64,000 bases of DNA from Aquipuribacter sp051216895 (lineage in GTDB: Bacteria; Actinomycetota; Actinomycetes; Actinomycetales; JBBAYJ01): contig NZ_JBPKAO010000004.1 in assembly GCF_051216895.1 (NCBI RefSeq), positions 124,001-188,000 on the forward strand. The letters run 5' to 3'. Below, in pieces: positions 52,695 through 61,735 of this stretch; the stretch's first letter is position 1, and every line of letters begins with the position of its first letter. A model generated the notes under the pieces. It saw only the letters and a list, made by a program, of their open reading frames with translations, made no database searches and had not been told where the DNA came from. Made by a program: the position numbers and the translations under genes.

Positions 52695-53384
52695 GTGATC
52701 CGGTTCGACAACGTCACCAAGGTCTACAAGGCCAAGCAGCGTGCTGCGCTGGACAACGTGTCGGTCAACATCGACCGCGGCGAGTTCGTGTTCCTCGTCG
52801 GTGCGTCCGGCTCGGGCAAGTCGAGCTTCCTCCGGCTGTGCCTGAAGGAGGAGAAGGCCAACTCCGGGACGGTGCACGTGGCCGGCCGGGACCTGGCCAA
52901 GCTCGCGTCCTGGAAGGTGCCGCGCTTCCGTCGCCAGATGGGGGTCGTCTTCCAGGACTTCCGGCTGCTGCCGAACAAGACCGCGGGGGAGAACATCGCG
53001 TTCGCGCTGCAGGTCATCGGCAAGCCCAAGCACGTCATCGACCGCACGGTGCCCGAGGTGCTGCAGCTGGTCGGTCTGGACGGCAAGGCCGACCGCCGTC
53101 CCGACGAGCTGTCCGGCGGTGAGCAGCAGCGTGTGGCCATCGCCCGCGCGTTCGTCAACCGCCCGGCGATCCTGCTGGCCGACGAGCCGACCGGGAACCT
53201 GGACCCGACCACGAGCGTCGGGATCATGAAGCTGCTCGACCGCATCAACAAGACCGGGACCACGGTGGTGATGGCCACCCACGACGACGAGATGGTCGAC
53301 CAGATGCGCAAGCGGGTCATCCAGCTCGAGGAGGGCGTCATCATCAGGGACCAGGCACGCGGCGTCTACGGAGGTGCCACGTGA
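52695..53384 (+). CDS. ftsE: Cell division ATP-binding protein FtsE
   Basis: This is a 229-residue ABC-type ATPase that, with FtsX, controls peptidoglycan hydrolases at the division site. Walker A is GASGSGKSSFLRL (about residues 35-47), the Q-loop is GVVFQDFRLLPNKT, the signature is ELSGGEQQRVAIARAF, and Walker B is ILLADEPTGNLDP. HDDEMVD follows the switch His. I chose the GTG at 52695, giving VIRFDNVTKVYK, the family start. TACCAT at 52624-52629 is a candidate -10. It overlaps ftsX by GTGA. Confidence 0.97.
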   Translation: MIRFDNVTKVYKAKQRAALDNVSVNIDRGEFVFLVGASGSGKSSFLRLCLKEEKANSGTVHVAGRDLAKLASWKVPRFRRQMGVVFQDFRLLPNKTAGENIAFALQVIGKPKHVIDRTVPEVLQLVGLDGKADRRPDELSGGEQQRVAIARAFVNRPAILLADEPTGNLDPTTSVGIMKLLDRINKTGTTVVMATHDDEMVDQMRKRVIQLEEGVIIRDQARGVYGGAT

Positions 53385-54295
53385 GGGCCCAGTTCGTCCT
53401 GACCGAGATCGGCGTCGGGCTGTGGCGCAACCTGTCCATCACCATCTCGGTGATCATCGTGACGGCCGTCTCGCTGTTCTTCCTGGGCAGCGGTCTGCTG
53501 TTCCAGCGACAGGTCAACGAGCTGCGCAGCCTGCTCTACGACGAGGTGCAGGTCTCGGTGTTCCTCTGCGGGGCGGAGAGCACCGCGATCTCCTGCGCCG
53601 ACGGCGAGGTCACCCAGGACCAGCGCGACGCGATCGTGGCCGAGCTCACCGACGGTGAGGTCGCGCCCCTCATCGAGGACTTCACCTACGAGTCCAAGGA
53701 GCAGGCGTACGAGCGCTTCCTCGTCCAGTTCGAGGGCTCGCCCATCACCGAGAACCTGACGGCCGACCAGCTGCCGGAGTCCTACCGCATCCAGCTGGTC
53801 GACCCGGAGCAGTCCGCGACGGTGGCGTCCAGGTTCGAGGGCCAGCTGGGCGTGGAGTCCGTGGACGACCAACGGGAGCTGTTCGTCGGGCTGTTCCGGT
53901 TCCTGAACGGCGCGACCGCGTTCGCCTGGTTCTTCGCCGGCATCATGCTGATCGCGGCCACCCTGCTGGTCGCCACCACGATCCGGCTCGCGGCGTTCAA
54001 CCGACGGCGGGAGATCGGGATCATGCGCCTCGTGGGCGCAAGCAAGTTCTTCATCCAGCTCCCGTTCATGCTGGAGGGGATCTTCGCCGCGACGATCGGC
54101 GCCGTCCTGGCCAGCGGTTTCCTGGTCGGTTTCACCCGGGTCTTCGTGCAGGACTACGTGGGTGGACGGTTCAACATCGGTGGTCTCGTGGGCACCGGGG
54201 ACGCCCTCCTGGTGGTCCCGGTGCTGCTCCTGGTCGGCATCCTCCTGGCGGGCGTTTCCTCGTTGATAACCCTCGAGCGGTACCTCAGGGTGTAG
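53381..54295 (+). CDS. ftsX: Cell division membrane protein FtsX
   Basis: This is a 304-residue membrane partner of FtsE. It has an N-terminal helix (ISVIIVTAVSLFFLGSGLL) and an extracytoplasmic domain of about 125 residues with two cysteines (VFLCGAESTAISCADG). Three more helices follow, with the FtsX motif RREIGIMRLVGASKFFIQLPFMLEG (read in parts) between them. The external loop normally contacts a hydrolase regulator; the M23 protein encoded next is the obvious candidate. Confidence 0.97.
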   Translation: MRAQFVLTEIGVGLWRNLSITISVIIVTAVSLFFLGSGLLFQRQVNELRSLLYDEVQVSVFLCGAESTAISCADGEVTQDQRDAIVAELTDGEVAPLIEDFTYESKEQAYERFLVQFEGSPITENLTADQLPESYRIQLVDPEQSATVASRFEGQLGVESVDDQRELFVGLFRFLNGATAFAWFFAGIMLIAATLLVATTIRLAAFNRRREIGIMRLVGASKFFIQLPFMLEGIFAATIGAVLASGFLVGFTRVFVQDYVGGRFNIGGLVGTGDALLVVPVLLLVGILLAGVSSLITLERYLRV

Positions 54296-54360
54296 AACAG
54301 GACCATCCGTGCCGGGTCCTGGTGCGGGAGAGCACCCGTAGGTCCACGAGGAGGTCGTCA

Positions 54361-55776
54361 GTGCTGCGCACCCTGGTCGCCACCGGCAGCGCTGTGCTGC
54401 TCGGCCTGGCCGTCCTGGTCCCGACCGGTCTGCCGGCCTCGGCCAGCCCCGACCGAGAGGACGTCGAGCAGCGCCAGGACGAGGTGCAGCAGGGTCTCGA
54501 CCAGAGCCAGGACGACCTCGCCCACGTCACCGGTGAGCTGGTCGCGGCGTCCCAGCGACTGGCCGACCTGCAGGGTCAGCTCCCGGCCGCGGAGGCGGCC
54601 GTGGCCACGGCCGACGCCGAGGCGGCCACCGCCCGCGCCCGTGACGCGGAGCTGGCGGAGGAGCTCGCCGTGGCCGAGGCCGCGGTCGTCGCCGCCGGCC
54701 TGCAGCTGGAGGAGCGCGCGGGCGAGGCCGACGCCACCGAGCAGGTCGTCGCTGGGGTCGCCCGCGAGGTCTACCAGGGGTCGGGCTTCACGCCGCTCAC
54801 GATCCTCGTCGAGGCCGAGAGCGCCCGCGAGTACGCCGACATGGTGTCCTTCGCGGCCGTCGCCCGCCGCAGCCAGGAGCAGGCGCTGTCGCGGCTGCGC
54901 GTGCAGCAGTCGGACATCCGCAACGCCGAGGCCCGCCTCGAGGCCGAGCGGGTCCGCGTGGACGACCTCAAGGCGCTGGCCGCCGAGCAGGTCGTGGCGA
55001 CCGAGGCCGCCGAGCGGGCCGCCCGGGACGCGCAGGCCCAGCTGGAGACCCTGGTGTCGGCCGAGGACCAGGCCGTCGCCGAGTTCGAGGCCGCCAAGGC
55101 CGCCGACGAGGCGCAGATCGCCGAGCTGGAGGCCGAGAGCCAGGCGCTGGAGGCCCAGCTGGCCGCCATCGCCGAGGCCGAGCGCCAGGCCGAGCTGGCC
55201 CGTCAGGCCGAGCTGGAGCGTCAGCGCGAGGCCGAGGCGGCGGCCGAGGCCGCGCGCCAGGCGGAGCTGGAGCGGCAGCGCGAGCAGGCCGAGCGCGAGA
55301 ACCGTCCCGCGCCGCGCGACCCGGGTCCGCCCCCGGCCGCCCCGGCGCCGCCCCGGCAGCAGACCCCGGCCCCGCCGTCGTCGGGGAACTACCTCTCCGC
55401 GCCGGTCAACGCCCGTATCTCCTCCCACTTCGGCTACCGCATCCACCCCATCCACGGGTACCGCAAGCTGCACGCGGGCACGGACTTCGCGGCGCCCTGC
55501 GGCACGCCGATCCGGGCGGCGGCCGACGGTCGGATCGTGTCGGCCGGCTGGGGCGGCGGCTACGGCAACCTGGTCGTCATCGCCCACGGCAACGTCGGTG
55601 GCAACTCCCTCGCCACCGCGTACGCCCACCTGAGCCGGTTCGGACCGCGCAGCGGCGAGGTGAGCCGCGGCGACGTCATCGGCTACATCGGGACCACCGG
55701 GTCCTCGACCGGGTGCCACCTGCACTTCGAGACCCGCCGCAACGGCACCGCGGTCAACCCGATGGGCTACCTCTAG
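54361..55776 (+). CDS. M23-family peptidase with coiled-coil domain (EnvC/RipC-like)
   Basis: This is a 471-residue secreted protein. A signal peptide (GSAVLLGLAVLVPTGLPASA, about residues 8-27) is followed by a long coiled coil (about 30-310). The coil is very rich in Ala, Glu and Arg; a Pro/Ala linker comes next. A LytM/M23 domain (about 345-471) contains ISSHFGYRIHPIHG, HAGTDF (zinc His and Asp near 371-375) and HLHFETRRNG (near 453). All zinc ligands are present, so it may be an active endopeptidase. The GTG at 54361 has GAGGAGG six bases upstream. The ftsE-ftsX-M23 order implies activation by FtsEX during division. Confidence 0.94.
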   Translation: MLRTLVATGSAVLLGLAVLVPTGLPASASPDREDVEQRQDEVQQGLDQSQDDLAHVTGELVAASQRLADLQGQLPAAEAAVATADAEAATARARDAELAEELAVAEAAVVAAGLQLEERAGEADATEQVVAGVAREVYQGSGFTPLTILVEAESAREYADMVSFAAVARRSQEQALSRLRVQQSDIRNAEARLEAERVRVDDLKALAAEQVVATEAAERAARDAQAQLETLVSAEDQAVAEFEAAKAADEAQIAELEAESQALEAQLAAIAEAERQAELARQAELERQREAEAAAEAARQAELERQREQAERENRPAPRDPGPPPAAPAPPRQQTPAPPSSGNYLSAPVNARISSHFGYRIHPIHGYRKLHAGTDFAAPCGTPIRAAADGRIVSAGWGGGYGNLVVIAHGNVGGNSLATAYAHLSRFGPRSGEVSRGDVIGYIGTTGSSTGCHLHFETRRNGTAVNPMGYL

Positions 55777-55802
55777 ACCGACCTCGGTCGTCTCGACCCC
55801 CG

Positions 55803-55843
55803 CCGCCCACCTGGAACCGGTACAACCCGGTCGAGGTGGGCGG
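55803..55843 (+). terminator. Hairpin between the M23 gene and smpB
   Basis: CCGCCCACCT (55803-55812) pairs with AGGTGGGCGG (55834-55843). The 21-base loop holds a further ACCGG/CCGGT pairing. It ends the ftsE-ftsX-M23 unit. Confidence 0.7.
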
Positions 55844-55866
55844 GCTCGGTCGGGCACACTGGTCGG

Positions 55867-56343
55867 ATGCCCAGAGAGCTGGGGCGCACCGTCGTCGCCT
55901 CCAACCGCAAAGCACGCCACGACTACGCGATCGAGGACACCTTCGAGGCCGGCATGGTCCTGTGGGGGACCGAGGTCAAGTCGCTGCGTGCCGGTCGGGC
56001 GTCCCTGGTGGACGGCTACGCCACGGTCGAGGACGGCGAGGTGTGGCTCGAGGGGGTCCACATCCCCGAGTACACGCAGGGCACCTGGACGAACCACGCG
56101 GCCCGTCGCCGGCGCAAGCTGCTGCTGCACCGCCGCGAGATCGAGAAGCTGATGGGCGCCCTGTCCGGCACCGGTCTGACCGTGGTCCCGCTGCAGCTGT
56201 ACTTCAAGGACGGCAAGGCCAAGGTCGAGATCGGCGTGGCCAAGGGCAAGAAGGCGTACGACAAGCGGCAGACCCTGCGGGAGCGGCAGGACCGGCGCGA
56301 GACCGAGCGCGCCATCAGCGCGGTCAAGCGTCGCGAGGCCTGA
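55867..56343 (+). CDS. smpB: SsrA-binding protein SmpB
   Basis: This is a 158-residue partner of tmRNA in ribosome rescue. Characteristic segments are VASNRKARHDYAIEDTFEAG, GTEVKSLRAGRASLVDGYA, HIPEYTQGTWTNHAARRRRK (each within 20 residues), and the basic C-terminal tail KGKKAYDKRQTLRERQDRRE, which enters the mRNA channel. The ATG at 55867 is six bases after CACACT (55855-55860), so the mRNA is probably leaderless. Its RNA partner ssrA lies 2.3 kb downstream, separated by one large gene. Confidence 0.97.
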   Translation: MPRELGRTVVASNRKARHDYAIEDTFEAGMVLWGTEVKSLRAGRASLVDGYATVEDGEVWLEGVHIPEYTQGTWTNHAARRRRKLLLHRREIEKLMGALSGTGLTVVPLQLYFKDGKAKVEIGVAKGKKAYDKRQTLRERQDRRETERAISAVKRREA

Positions 56344-56405
56344 GCCGCCGGTCCGCGGGGTGAAGCGGCTGCGGCTGCGCCCCCGCGTACGGGACACTTC
56401 GGCAC

Positions 56406-58589
56406 GTGGGACTGACACCTGAGCTCGCCCGGGCGGCGACCGAACGCCGTGGGCCCGTCGCCGCGGCGCCCGCCCGCACGGCCGAGCTGATCACCTTCGA
56501 CGTCTTCGAGACGGTGCTGGTCCGGGCGGTCAGCCCGCCGGAAGCGGTCTTCGAGGTCGTCGGGCGCCGGGCCGCCGCCGAGGGCCTGGTCAGCTGCTCC
56601 CCGCAGGCGTTCACCAGGGCCCGGGTCTGGGCCGAGACGAGGGCGTTGCGCTGGCACCGCGGCGGCTCGAACCTCGCGCACATCCACGCCGAGCTGGCGG
56701 GCTCGCTGCTGCTGGACCCCGCCACCAGGTCCAGGCTGTCCGAGCTCGAGATGGCGGTCGAGGCCGAGCTGCTGAAGCCGGTCCCGGGTGCTCTCCCGCT
56801 GGTCGAGGAGGCCCGTCGTCGCGCCGGTCGCGTCGTGTGGATCAGCGACATGTACCTGCCGGCGGTCTTCATCGAGGAGCAGCTGGCCCGTCACGGCTTC
56901 TGGCAGCCCGGCGACGTGCTGTACGTGTCGCACACCCACGGCCAGACCAAGCGCAGCGGGTCCCTGTTCCGCATCGTCGCCGAGGCCGAGGGCGTCCCCG
57001 TGCAGGCGATCCGGCACCACGGCAACGACCGCCGCTCCGACGTCCGGGGGGCCACGAGCGTCGGGGCCACCGGGGTGCTGCTGCCCGTGGGCAACCCCAA
57101 CCGCTACGAGCGCGCCCTGCAGCGGCACCAGGACTCCACCGACGGCCTCACCGCGGCGATGGCCGGTGCCTCCCGGCTCGCCCGGCTGCACGTCCAGCCT
57201 CGAGACGCCCACGAGCAGGCCCTGGTCGACGTGGCCGCCGGCGTGATGTCGCCGTTGCTGGTCTCGTTCGTCACGTGGATCCTGCGCCGGGCCCAGGCAC
57301 TCGGCCTGCGCAAGGTGTACTTCGTGGCCCGCGACGGGCAGGTCCTGCTGCGCATCGCCGAGCGCCTGGCCCCCCGGCTCGGCATCGACGTGGAGCTGCA
57401 CTACCTGTACGCGAGCCGCCTGGTGTGGAACCGGGTGGTCTCCAGCCCGTCACGCAACCCGCAGGTCTGGCACAGCCTGATCGGCCTGTCCTCCGACGGC
57501 GTCAGCAACCGCGACATCCTCGAGCGGTGCGGGCTCGCGCCGGAGGTGGTGGACCGCCTCGTCGCGGAGTCCGGCGTCGGTCCCGAGGTGTGGGCCTCCA
57601 CGCAGGACCGCGACGTCCTCGACCGCACGCTGGAGCAGATCGACCGCGACGGCACGCTCGCCGCGGCCGCCGAGCGCAACAAGCAGGTCGTGCTGCAGTA
57701 CCTGGACTCCCACGGCGTGATGGACGGGACGCCGCACGCGTTCGTCGACGTCGGGTGGCGCGGGACGCAGCACGACGTCCTGCTGGAGCTGCAGCAGGAG
57801 CGGGGGACCGAGCTCGCGCGGGGGCTGTTCTTCGGCCTGGACGACAGCGTCAGCCCGTGGGGCGACCACCGAGAGGCGTACTTCTTCGACTCCCGCGACG
57901 CGGACACCCCGCTGGCCGACCCGCTCGTCCCCGTCGGCGGCCCGGCCTACCTGCCCTCCAGCCTGGGCCCGCAGGGGCAGTTCCTCGGCATCTCGCAGTT
58001 CGCGCTGGTCGAGATCTTCTGCTCGGGCGACCACGGCACCCTGACCGGCTACGAGGTGACCCCGGAAGGGGTGCGTCCCGTCCTCACCGAGGGGCGGGCG
58101 GAGGCGGTCCGGGCCTGGGGCCTGCCGCTGGTGTGGCGCACGGTCGACGCCTACGTCGAGCACCTGGCCGTCGACGCCGACAACCCGTACCTGCACGTGG
58201 ACGTGCACACCGCCCTGACCTCGGTGATGGGGTTGTTCTGGGAGTGGCCCACCGACCAGGAGGCCAGGTCCTGGGCCGCGTTCCCCTGGGAGGTCGGCCA
58301 GGGCCGTCTGCAGCGCATCGTCGACCTGGCCGGTCCGTTCCGGCTGCGAGGCCTGGCGGCCGGGGTCGTCCGCGCCGCGCCGTCGGTCCGCCGGTCCAAG
58401 CACGCCGTCCGGGTGGCCCGGCGCACCGAGTGGGTCGCGGCGTCGATGGCGCTCAGCCCGTTCCCGGCCCGGGCGCTGCTGCGTCCGCGGGCGACGGTGC
58501 GGCACACGCTCGGACGCGCGGTGCACCGGGTGAGGGCCGTGCTCGACCGGTTGCCGCAGGTCAGACGGGCGCTGGCCGGCGGGTCCTGA
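56406..58589 (+). CDS. Large HAD-like protein (COG5610-type), function unknown
   Basis: This 727-residue soluble protein has a HAD hydrolase-like domain in its first 240 residues. Motif I is TFDVFETVLVR (near residue 30), where the second acidic position is Glu, not Asp. WISDMYLP (near 144) resembles motif II, and HHGNDRRSDVRGA (near 203) supplies the acidic motif IV. The rest begins with RKVYFVARDGQVLLRIAERL (near 303), LYASRLVWNR and VDVGWRGTQHDVL, a region seen in HAD-like proteins of polysaccharide clusters. The C-terminus is basic. Substrate and reaction are unknown. The GTG at 56406 follows GACACT by seven bases. It separates smpB from ssrA. Confidence 0.82.
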   Translation: MGLTPELARAATERRGPVAAAPARTAELITFDVFETVLVRAVSPPEAVFEVVGRRAAAEGLVSCSPQAFTRARVWAETRALRWHRGGSNLAHIHAELAGSLLLDPATRSRLSELEMAVEAELLKPVPGALPLVEEARRRAGRVVWISDMYLPAVFIEEQLARHGFWQPGDVLYVSHTHGQTKRSGSLFRIVAEAEGVPVQAIRHHGNDRRSDVRGATSVGATGVLLPVGNPNRYERALQRHQDSTDGLTAAMAGASRLARLHVQPRDAHEQALVDVAAGVMSPLLVSFVTWILRRAQALGLRKVYFVARDGQVLLRIAERLAPRLGIDVELHYLYASRLVWNRVVSSPSRNPQVWHSLIGLSSDGVSNRDILERCGLAPEVVDRLVAESGVGPEVWASTQDRDVLDRTLEQIDRDGTLAAAAERNKQVVLQYLDSHGVMDGTPHAFVDVGWRGTQHDVLLELQQERGTELARGLFFGLDDSVSPWGDHREAYFFDSRDADTPLADPLVPVGGPAYLPSSLGPQGQFLGISQFALVEIFCSGDHGTLTGYEVTPEGVRPVLTEGRAEAVRAWGLPLVWRTVDAYVEHLAVDADNPYLHVDVHTALTSVMGLFWEWPTDQEARSWAAFPWEVGQGRLQRIVDLAGPFRLRGLAAGVVRAAPSVRRSKHAVRVARRTEWVAASMALSPFPARALLRPRATVRHTLGRAVHRVRAVLDRLPQVRRALAGGS

Positions 58590-58669
58590 CGCCCGCGCCG
58601 ACCGACCGCCCAGGTCCGGAACAAACGGGGGGCGGCGGTCGCTACACTGGTGAAGTTGATAACTCCACA

Positions 58670-59040
58670 GGGGGTGACAGGTTTCGACGGCGGTTGTCGC
58701 GCCAGGAGAAGCGGGTCGAGAAGCACAGGTCATCTCGTAAACGTTCCTGTGAAACTAATAGCTGCCGATTCCAAGCGCAGCGACTTCTCCCTCGCCGCCT
58801 GAGCGGGGACTAGCAGAGGTCCGTCGGCCCGGGGATGCTTCCGCCCCGGGTACCGGCGTCGACTAGGGAGCCACTGGGTCCGTCCTTCGTCACGGGGGCC
58901 GGTCCGACACTTACGTGACTGAGCCCGTCAGCGACTTGCTTGCGTGATCGCTGGGGCCGAGAAAATCAGCAGCAAGCTGCACCCGGAGAAGTCCTGGTCG
59001 TTCACCGTCGGACGCGGGTTCGATTCCCGCCACCTCCACC
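58670..59040 (+). ncRNA. ssrA: Transfer-messenger RNA (tmRNA)
   Basis: This is a one-piece tmRNA of about 371 bases that rescues stalled ribosomes with SmpB. The 5' end GGGGGT pairs with ACCTCC near the 3' end to form the acceptor stem. The 5' segment GGTTTCGACGG and the 3' T-arm GGGTTCGATTCCCGCC are diagnostic. The tag reading frame (58764-58802) encodes ADSKRSDFSLAA followed by TGA. CCA is not encoded (the sequence reads ACCC after the stem), so it must be added after transcription. A TACACT hexamer at 58643-58648 is a likely -10. A strong hairpin follows. Confidence 0.95.
58764..58802 (+). other. tmRNA proteolysis tag reading frame
   Basis: Thirteen codons, GCC to TGA, encode Ala-Asp-Ser-Lys-Arg-Ser-Asp-Phe-Ser-Leu-Ala-Ala and stop. 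The LAA end is the expected degron for Clp-type proteases. The resume codon is the first GCC. An in-frame AGCTGCC precedes it, as in other tmRNAs. Confidence 0.9.
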
Positions 59041-59046
59041 CTGTAC

Positions 59047-59088
59047 GACGTCAGGCCCGGCCCCCCCAGGGGGACCGGGCCTGACGTC
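59047..59088. terminator. ssrA terminator
   Basis: GACGTCAGGCCCGG (59047-59060) pairs perfectly with 59075-59088, and the loop contains a further C/G stem. It lies seven bases after the tmRNA 3' end and before the convergent DUF305 gene, so it may serve both. Confidence 0.9.
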
Positions 59089-59140
59089 TGCCCCGGACCG
59101 GTCGGGTCCGAGGCCGCGGACCTCCGAGTCGACCTGCCGC

Positions 59141-59809
59141 TCACAGGTCGGCGAGCAGCTCCTGCATGATGGCGATCTCGGCGCCCTGGGAGGCGACGGT
59201 GCCGTCGACCATGTCGGCGACGATGGGGTGCTGGGCGCCCGTGGCCTCGCCCGCCATGTCGATCGCGCCCTCGTGGTGGGTGGTCATCAGCTCCAGGAAC
59301 AGCCGGTCGAACTCGGCCCCGTCGGCCGACTCCAGCTCGAACATCTGCTCCGGCGTGGCCATGCCGCGCATGTCCTCGTGGGAGTCGTGGCCGGCCTGGG
59401 GGTCCGCCTCGGGCAGCCCCTGGGCCGTGAGCCAGGCCTGCATGGTGGCGATCTCCGGGCCCTGCCCCAGCGTGATCCGCTCGGCCAGGCCCCGGACCCG
59501 CTCGTCCTGGGCCCGGTCGGCCGCCAGCTCGGCCATCGCGAGGGCCTGCGTGTGGTGCGGAACCATGTTGGTGACGAACGTGACCTCGTCCTCGTCGTAG
59601 GCGCCGGGGTTGGCCATCGAGCCGGTCCCGCCGGGGTCGATGACCTCGGGGGACTCCCCGGGGGCGCCGGGCACGATGACGGGCACCTCACCCGCGGTGA
59701 AGGTCGTCGTGGGCTCGGGGCGCGCGACGTCGGACCCGGTCTCGGCGGCGCACCCGGTGAGGCAGACGGCGGCGACGAGGCCCAGCATCGGGGCGGTCCA
59801 GTGGGGCAC
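59141..59809 (-). CDS. DUF305 family lipoprotein
   Basis: This is a 222-residue exported lipoprotein. A signal peptide ends in the lipobox LTGC near residue 20. The DUF305 four-helix fold has FVTNMVPHHTQALAMAELA and LELMTTHHEGAIDMAG with paired histidines and methionines, plus EIATMQAWLTAQGL. It is related to the protein at 4524-5237 but is lipid-anchored and lacks the Met-rich insert. A metal-binding role is inferred. The GTG at 59809 has GGAGGA five bases upstream. It is monocistronic. Confidence 0.9.
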   Translation of the reverse strand: MPHWTAPMLGLVAAVCLTGCAAETGSDVARPEPTTTFTAGEVPVIVPGAPGESPEVIDPGGTGSMANPGAYDEDEVTFVTNMVPHHTQALAMAELAADRAQDERVRGLAERITLGQGPEIATMQAWLTAQGLPEADPQAGHDSHEDMRGMATPEQMFELESADGAEFDRLFLELMTTHHEGAIDMAGEATGAQHPIVADMVDGTVASQGAEIAIMQELLADL

Positions 59810-59927
59810 AGCACTCCTCCGGGATGGCCGGCCGGGCCTGGGCGGCCCGACGCGCGGTTGAGCAGGAGGCTACGTCAGTGCCGGCCCGCCCGACGGCCCC
59901 CGTCACGGCGCCGAAACATCCACGAGC

Positions 59928-59988
59928 CGAACGTTCGGATCGTTATTGATCCGTTACCTGGTTTTACTGGGCGTCACGACTCGTGACG
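59928..59988. promoter_or_regulatory. Three palindromes upstream of the LVIVD gene
   Basis: CGAACGTTCG (59928-59937), GGATC-GTTATT-GATCC (59937-59952) and CGTCACGA-C-TCGTGACG (59972-59988) follow one another within 61 bases. The middle one sits in the only A+T-rich stretch of this gap. They are between the divergent DUF305 lipoprotein and LVIVD genes and could be regulator sites for either. Confidence 0.5.
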
Positions 59989-60070
59989 ACCAGGCTGCTT
60001 GGATCCCGGATCGACCGCCGCCCGGCGCGCACCACGGCTCCCGGCGGCCCCCACAAGGAGGCAATTGCCC

Positions 60071-61477
60071 ATGACAGGTGCCAACAGATCCCGCGCCGTG
60101 CGCGCGGCTGCGATCGGCGCGGCTGCGGCCATGGTGGCGGGCCTCGGCGTCGCGACCGTCGCCGGCCCGGCGTCCGCCAGCTCGACGGACGACATCCTCG
60201 TCTCGGGCGAGACCGCCAGCAGCAGCAACATGCGACTGCTCCAGAACCTGCCCAAGCGCGGGGCCTTCGAGCCCGTCGGGGCCTACAACAGCGACCTGGC
60301 CTTCCAGGGCGACTACGCCTTCGCCGGCAACTACAACGGCTTCACGGTCTACGACATCAAGAACCCCCGCAAGACCAAGGAGGTCGTGCAGGTCGTCTGT
60401 CCCGGCGCCCAGAACGACATCACGGTCCAGGGCGACCTGATGTTCCTGTCCGTCGACTCCCGCCGCACCGACGACACCTGCAACAGCGGTGCCGCCACCG
60501 GTGCCCAGTCCGCCTCGGGCGACTACTGGGAGGGCATCCGGATCTTCGACATCAGCAACCCGGCCGCCCCCGTCTACGTGAAGGCCGTCGAGACCAACTG
60601 CGGCTCGCACACCCACACGCTGGTCCCGACCGACGACGGCGAGACGATCTACGTCTACGTCTCCTCCTACAGCCCCTCGGTCAACGTGGCCCGCTGCCAG
60701 CCGCCGCACGACGCGATCTCCATCGTCGAGGTCCCCGTCGACGACCCCGCCGCGGCCGAGGTCGTCAACGTCCCCGTGCTGTTCCCGGACGGCGGGCTCA
60801 TCGCCCGGACCCAGGGCTGCCACGACATCACCGCGTACCCCGAGAAGGACCTCGCGGCCGGTGCGTGCATGGGTGAGGGCGTCATCATGGACATCAGCGA
60901 CCCGGTGAACCCGGTGCTGCTGGACCGCGTCAAGGACGAGGAGAACTTCGCGTTCTGGCACTCGGCCACCTTCAACAACGACGCCACCTCGGTGATCTTC
61001 ACCGACGAGCTCGGCGGCGGCGGCGCGGCGACGTGCAACCCGACCGTCGGCCCGAACAAGGGCGCCAACGCGATCTTCGAGCTGGCCGGCGACGGCACCC
61101 TCGACTTCGCCAGCTACTACAAGATCCCCCGCGAGCAGGCCTCGACCGAGAACTGCGTCGCGCACAACGGGTCGCTCATCCCCACCCGCAACACCGACGT
61201 GATGGTGCAGGCCTGGTACCAGGGCGGCATCTCGCTGTTCGACTTCACCGACCCGGCCAACCCGACCGAGTTCGCCTGGTTCGACCGCGGTCCCGTCTCC
61301 GACGCCTCGCTGGTGCTCGGTGGCTCCTGGTCGGCGTACTACTACGACGGCTACATCTTCTCCAACGACATCCAGGAGGGCTTCGACGTGTTCGAGGTCC
61401 GCGACCGTCGCGTGGCCAGCGCCAAGGCCGGCAAGTACGCGGAGGACTTCAACCCCCAGACGCAGCCCTCCTTCTGA
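60071..61477 (+). CDS. Secreted LVIVD-repeat protein
   Basis: This is a 468-residue exported protein. The signal peptide covers about residues 1-38 and ends VAGPASASSTDD. The mature part consists of beta-propeller-like LVIVD repeats: YNGFTVYDIKNPRKT, EGIRIFDISNPAAPVYVKAV, GVIMDISDPVNPVLLDRVK and GISLFDFTDPANPTEFAWFD are clear examples. It has several cysteines, a GSHTHTL segment (near residue 177) and FWHSATFNND. The biochemical role of LVIVD proteins is not established. The ATG at 60071 has AAGGAGG (60055-60061) nine bases upstream. It is followed by a strong terminator and is monocistronic. Confidence 0.9.
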   Translation: MTGANRSRAVRAAAIGAAAAMVAGLGVATVAGPASASSTDDILVSGETASSSNMRLLQNLPKRGAFEPVGAYNSDLAFQGDYAFAGNYNGFTVYDIKNPRKTKEVVQVVCPGAQNDITVQGDLMFLSVDSRRTDDTCNSGAATGAQSASGDYWEGIRIFDISNPAAPVYVKAVETNCGSHTHTLVPTDDGETIYVYVSSYSPSVNVARCQPPHDAISIVEVPVDDPAAAEVVNVPVLFPDGGLIARTQGCHDITAYPEKDLAAGACMGEGVIMDISDPVNPVLLDRVKDEENFAFWHSATFNNDATSVIFTDELGGGGAATCNPTVGPNKGANAIFELAGDGTLDFASYYKIPREQASTENCVAHNGSLIPTRNTDVMVQAWYQGGISLFDFTDPANPTEFAWFDRGPVSDASLVLGGSWSAYYYDGYIFSNDIQEGFDVFEVRDRRVASAKAGKYAEDFNPQTQPSF

Positions 61478-61513
61478 GGCAGGCGCCTGAGCGGCTGAAC
61501 CGCTCCTGAACCA

Positions 61514-61555
61514 CGACCGGGCCCGGTCCCCCTGACGGGGGGCCGGGCCCGGTCG
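61514..61555 (+). terminator. Terminator after the LVIVD gene
   Basis: CGACCGGGCCCGG (61514-61526) pairs with 61543-61555, and the inner part adds a C5/G5 stem with a TGAC loop. It ends the upstream gene 37 bases after its stop. Confidence 0.85.
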
Positions 61556-61735
61556 CGTCCGGCCCCGGGGCCCACCGCCCGGGTCGGGGGCCGTCGAGGT
61601 CGGTTCGACGGGCGCGGCGGAGACCGTCGTGCTTAACATCCGGGGGAACGGCGCGGCCGGACACCGACCGCCCGCAGCCGGTCCCCGGGCAACCCCGGGC
61701 GTTCACCCCCAGTCGAACGTCACCCGGAGGTCTGC

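Noticed and set aside
58990..59040. A separate tRNA gene at the T-arm sequence
   Set aside because: The GGGTTCGATTCC arm belongs to the 3' end of tmRNA; no anticodon arm or D-arm of a tRNA is present.
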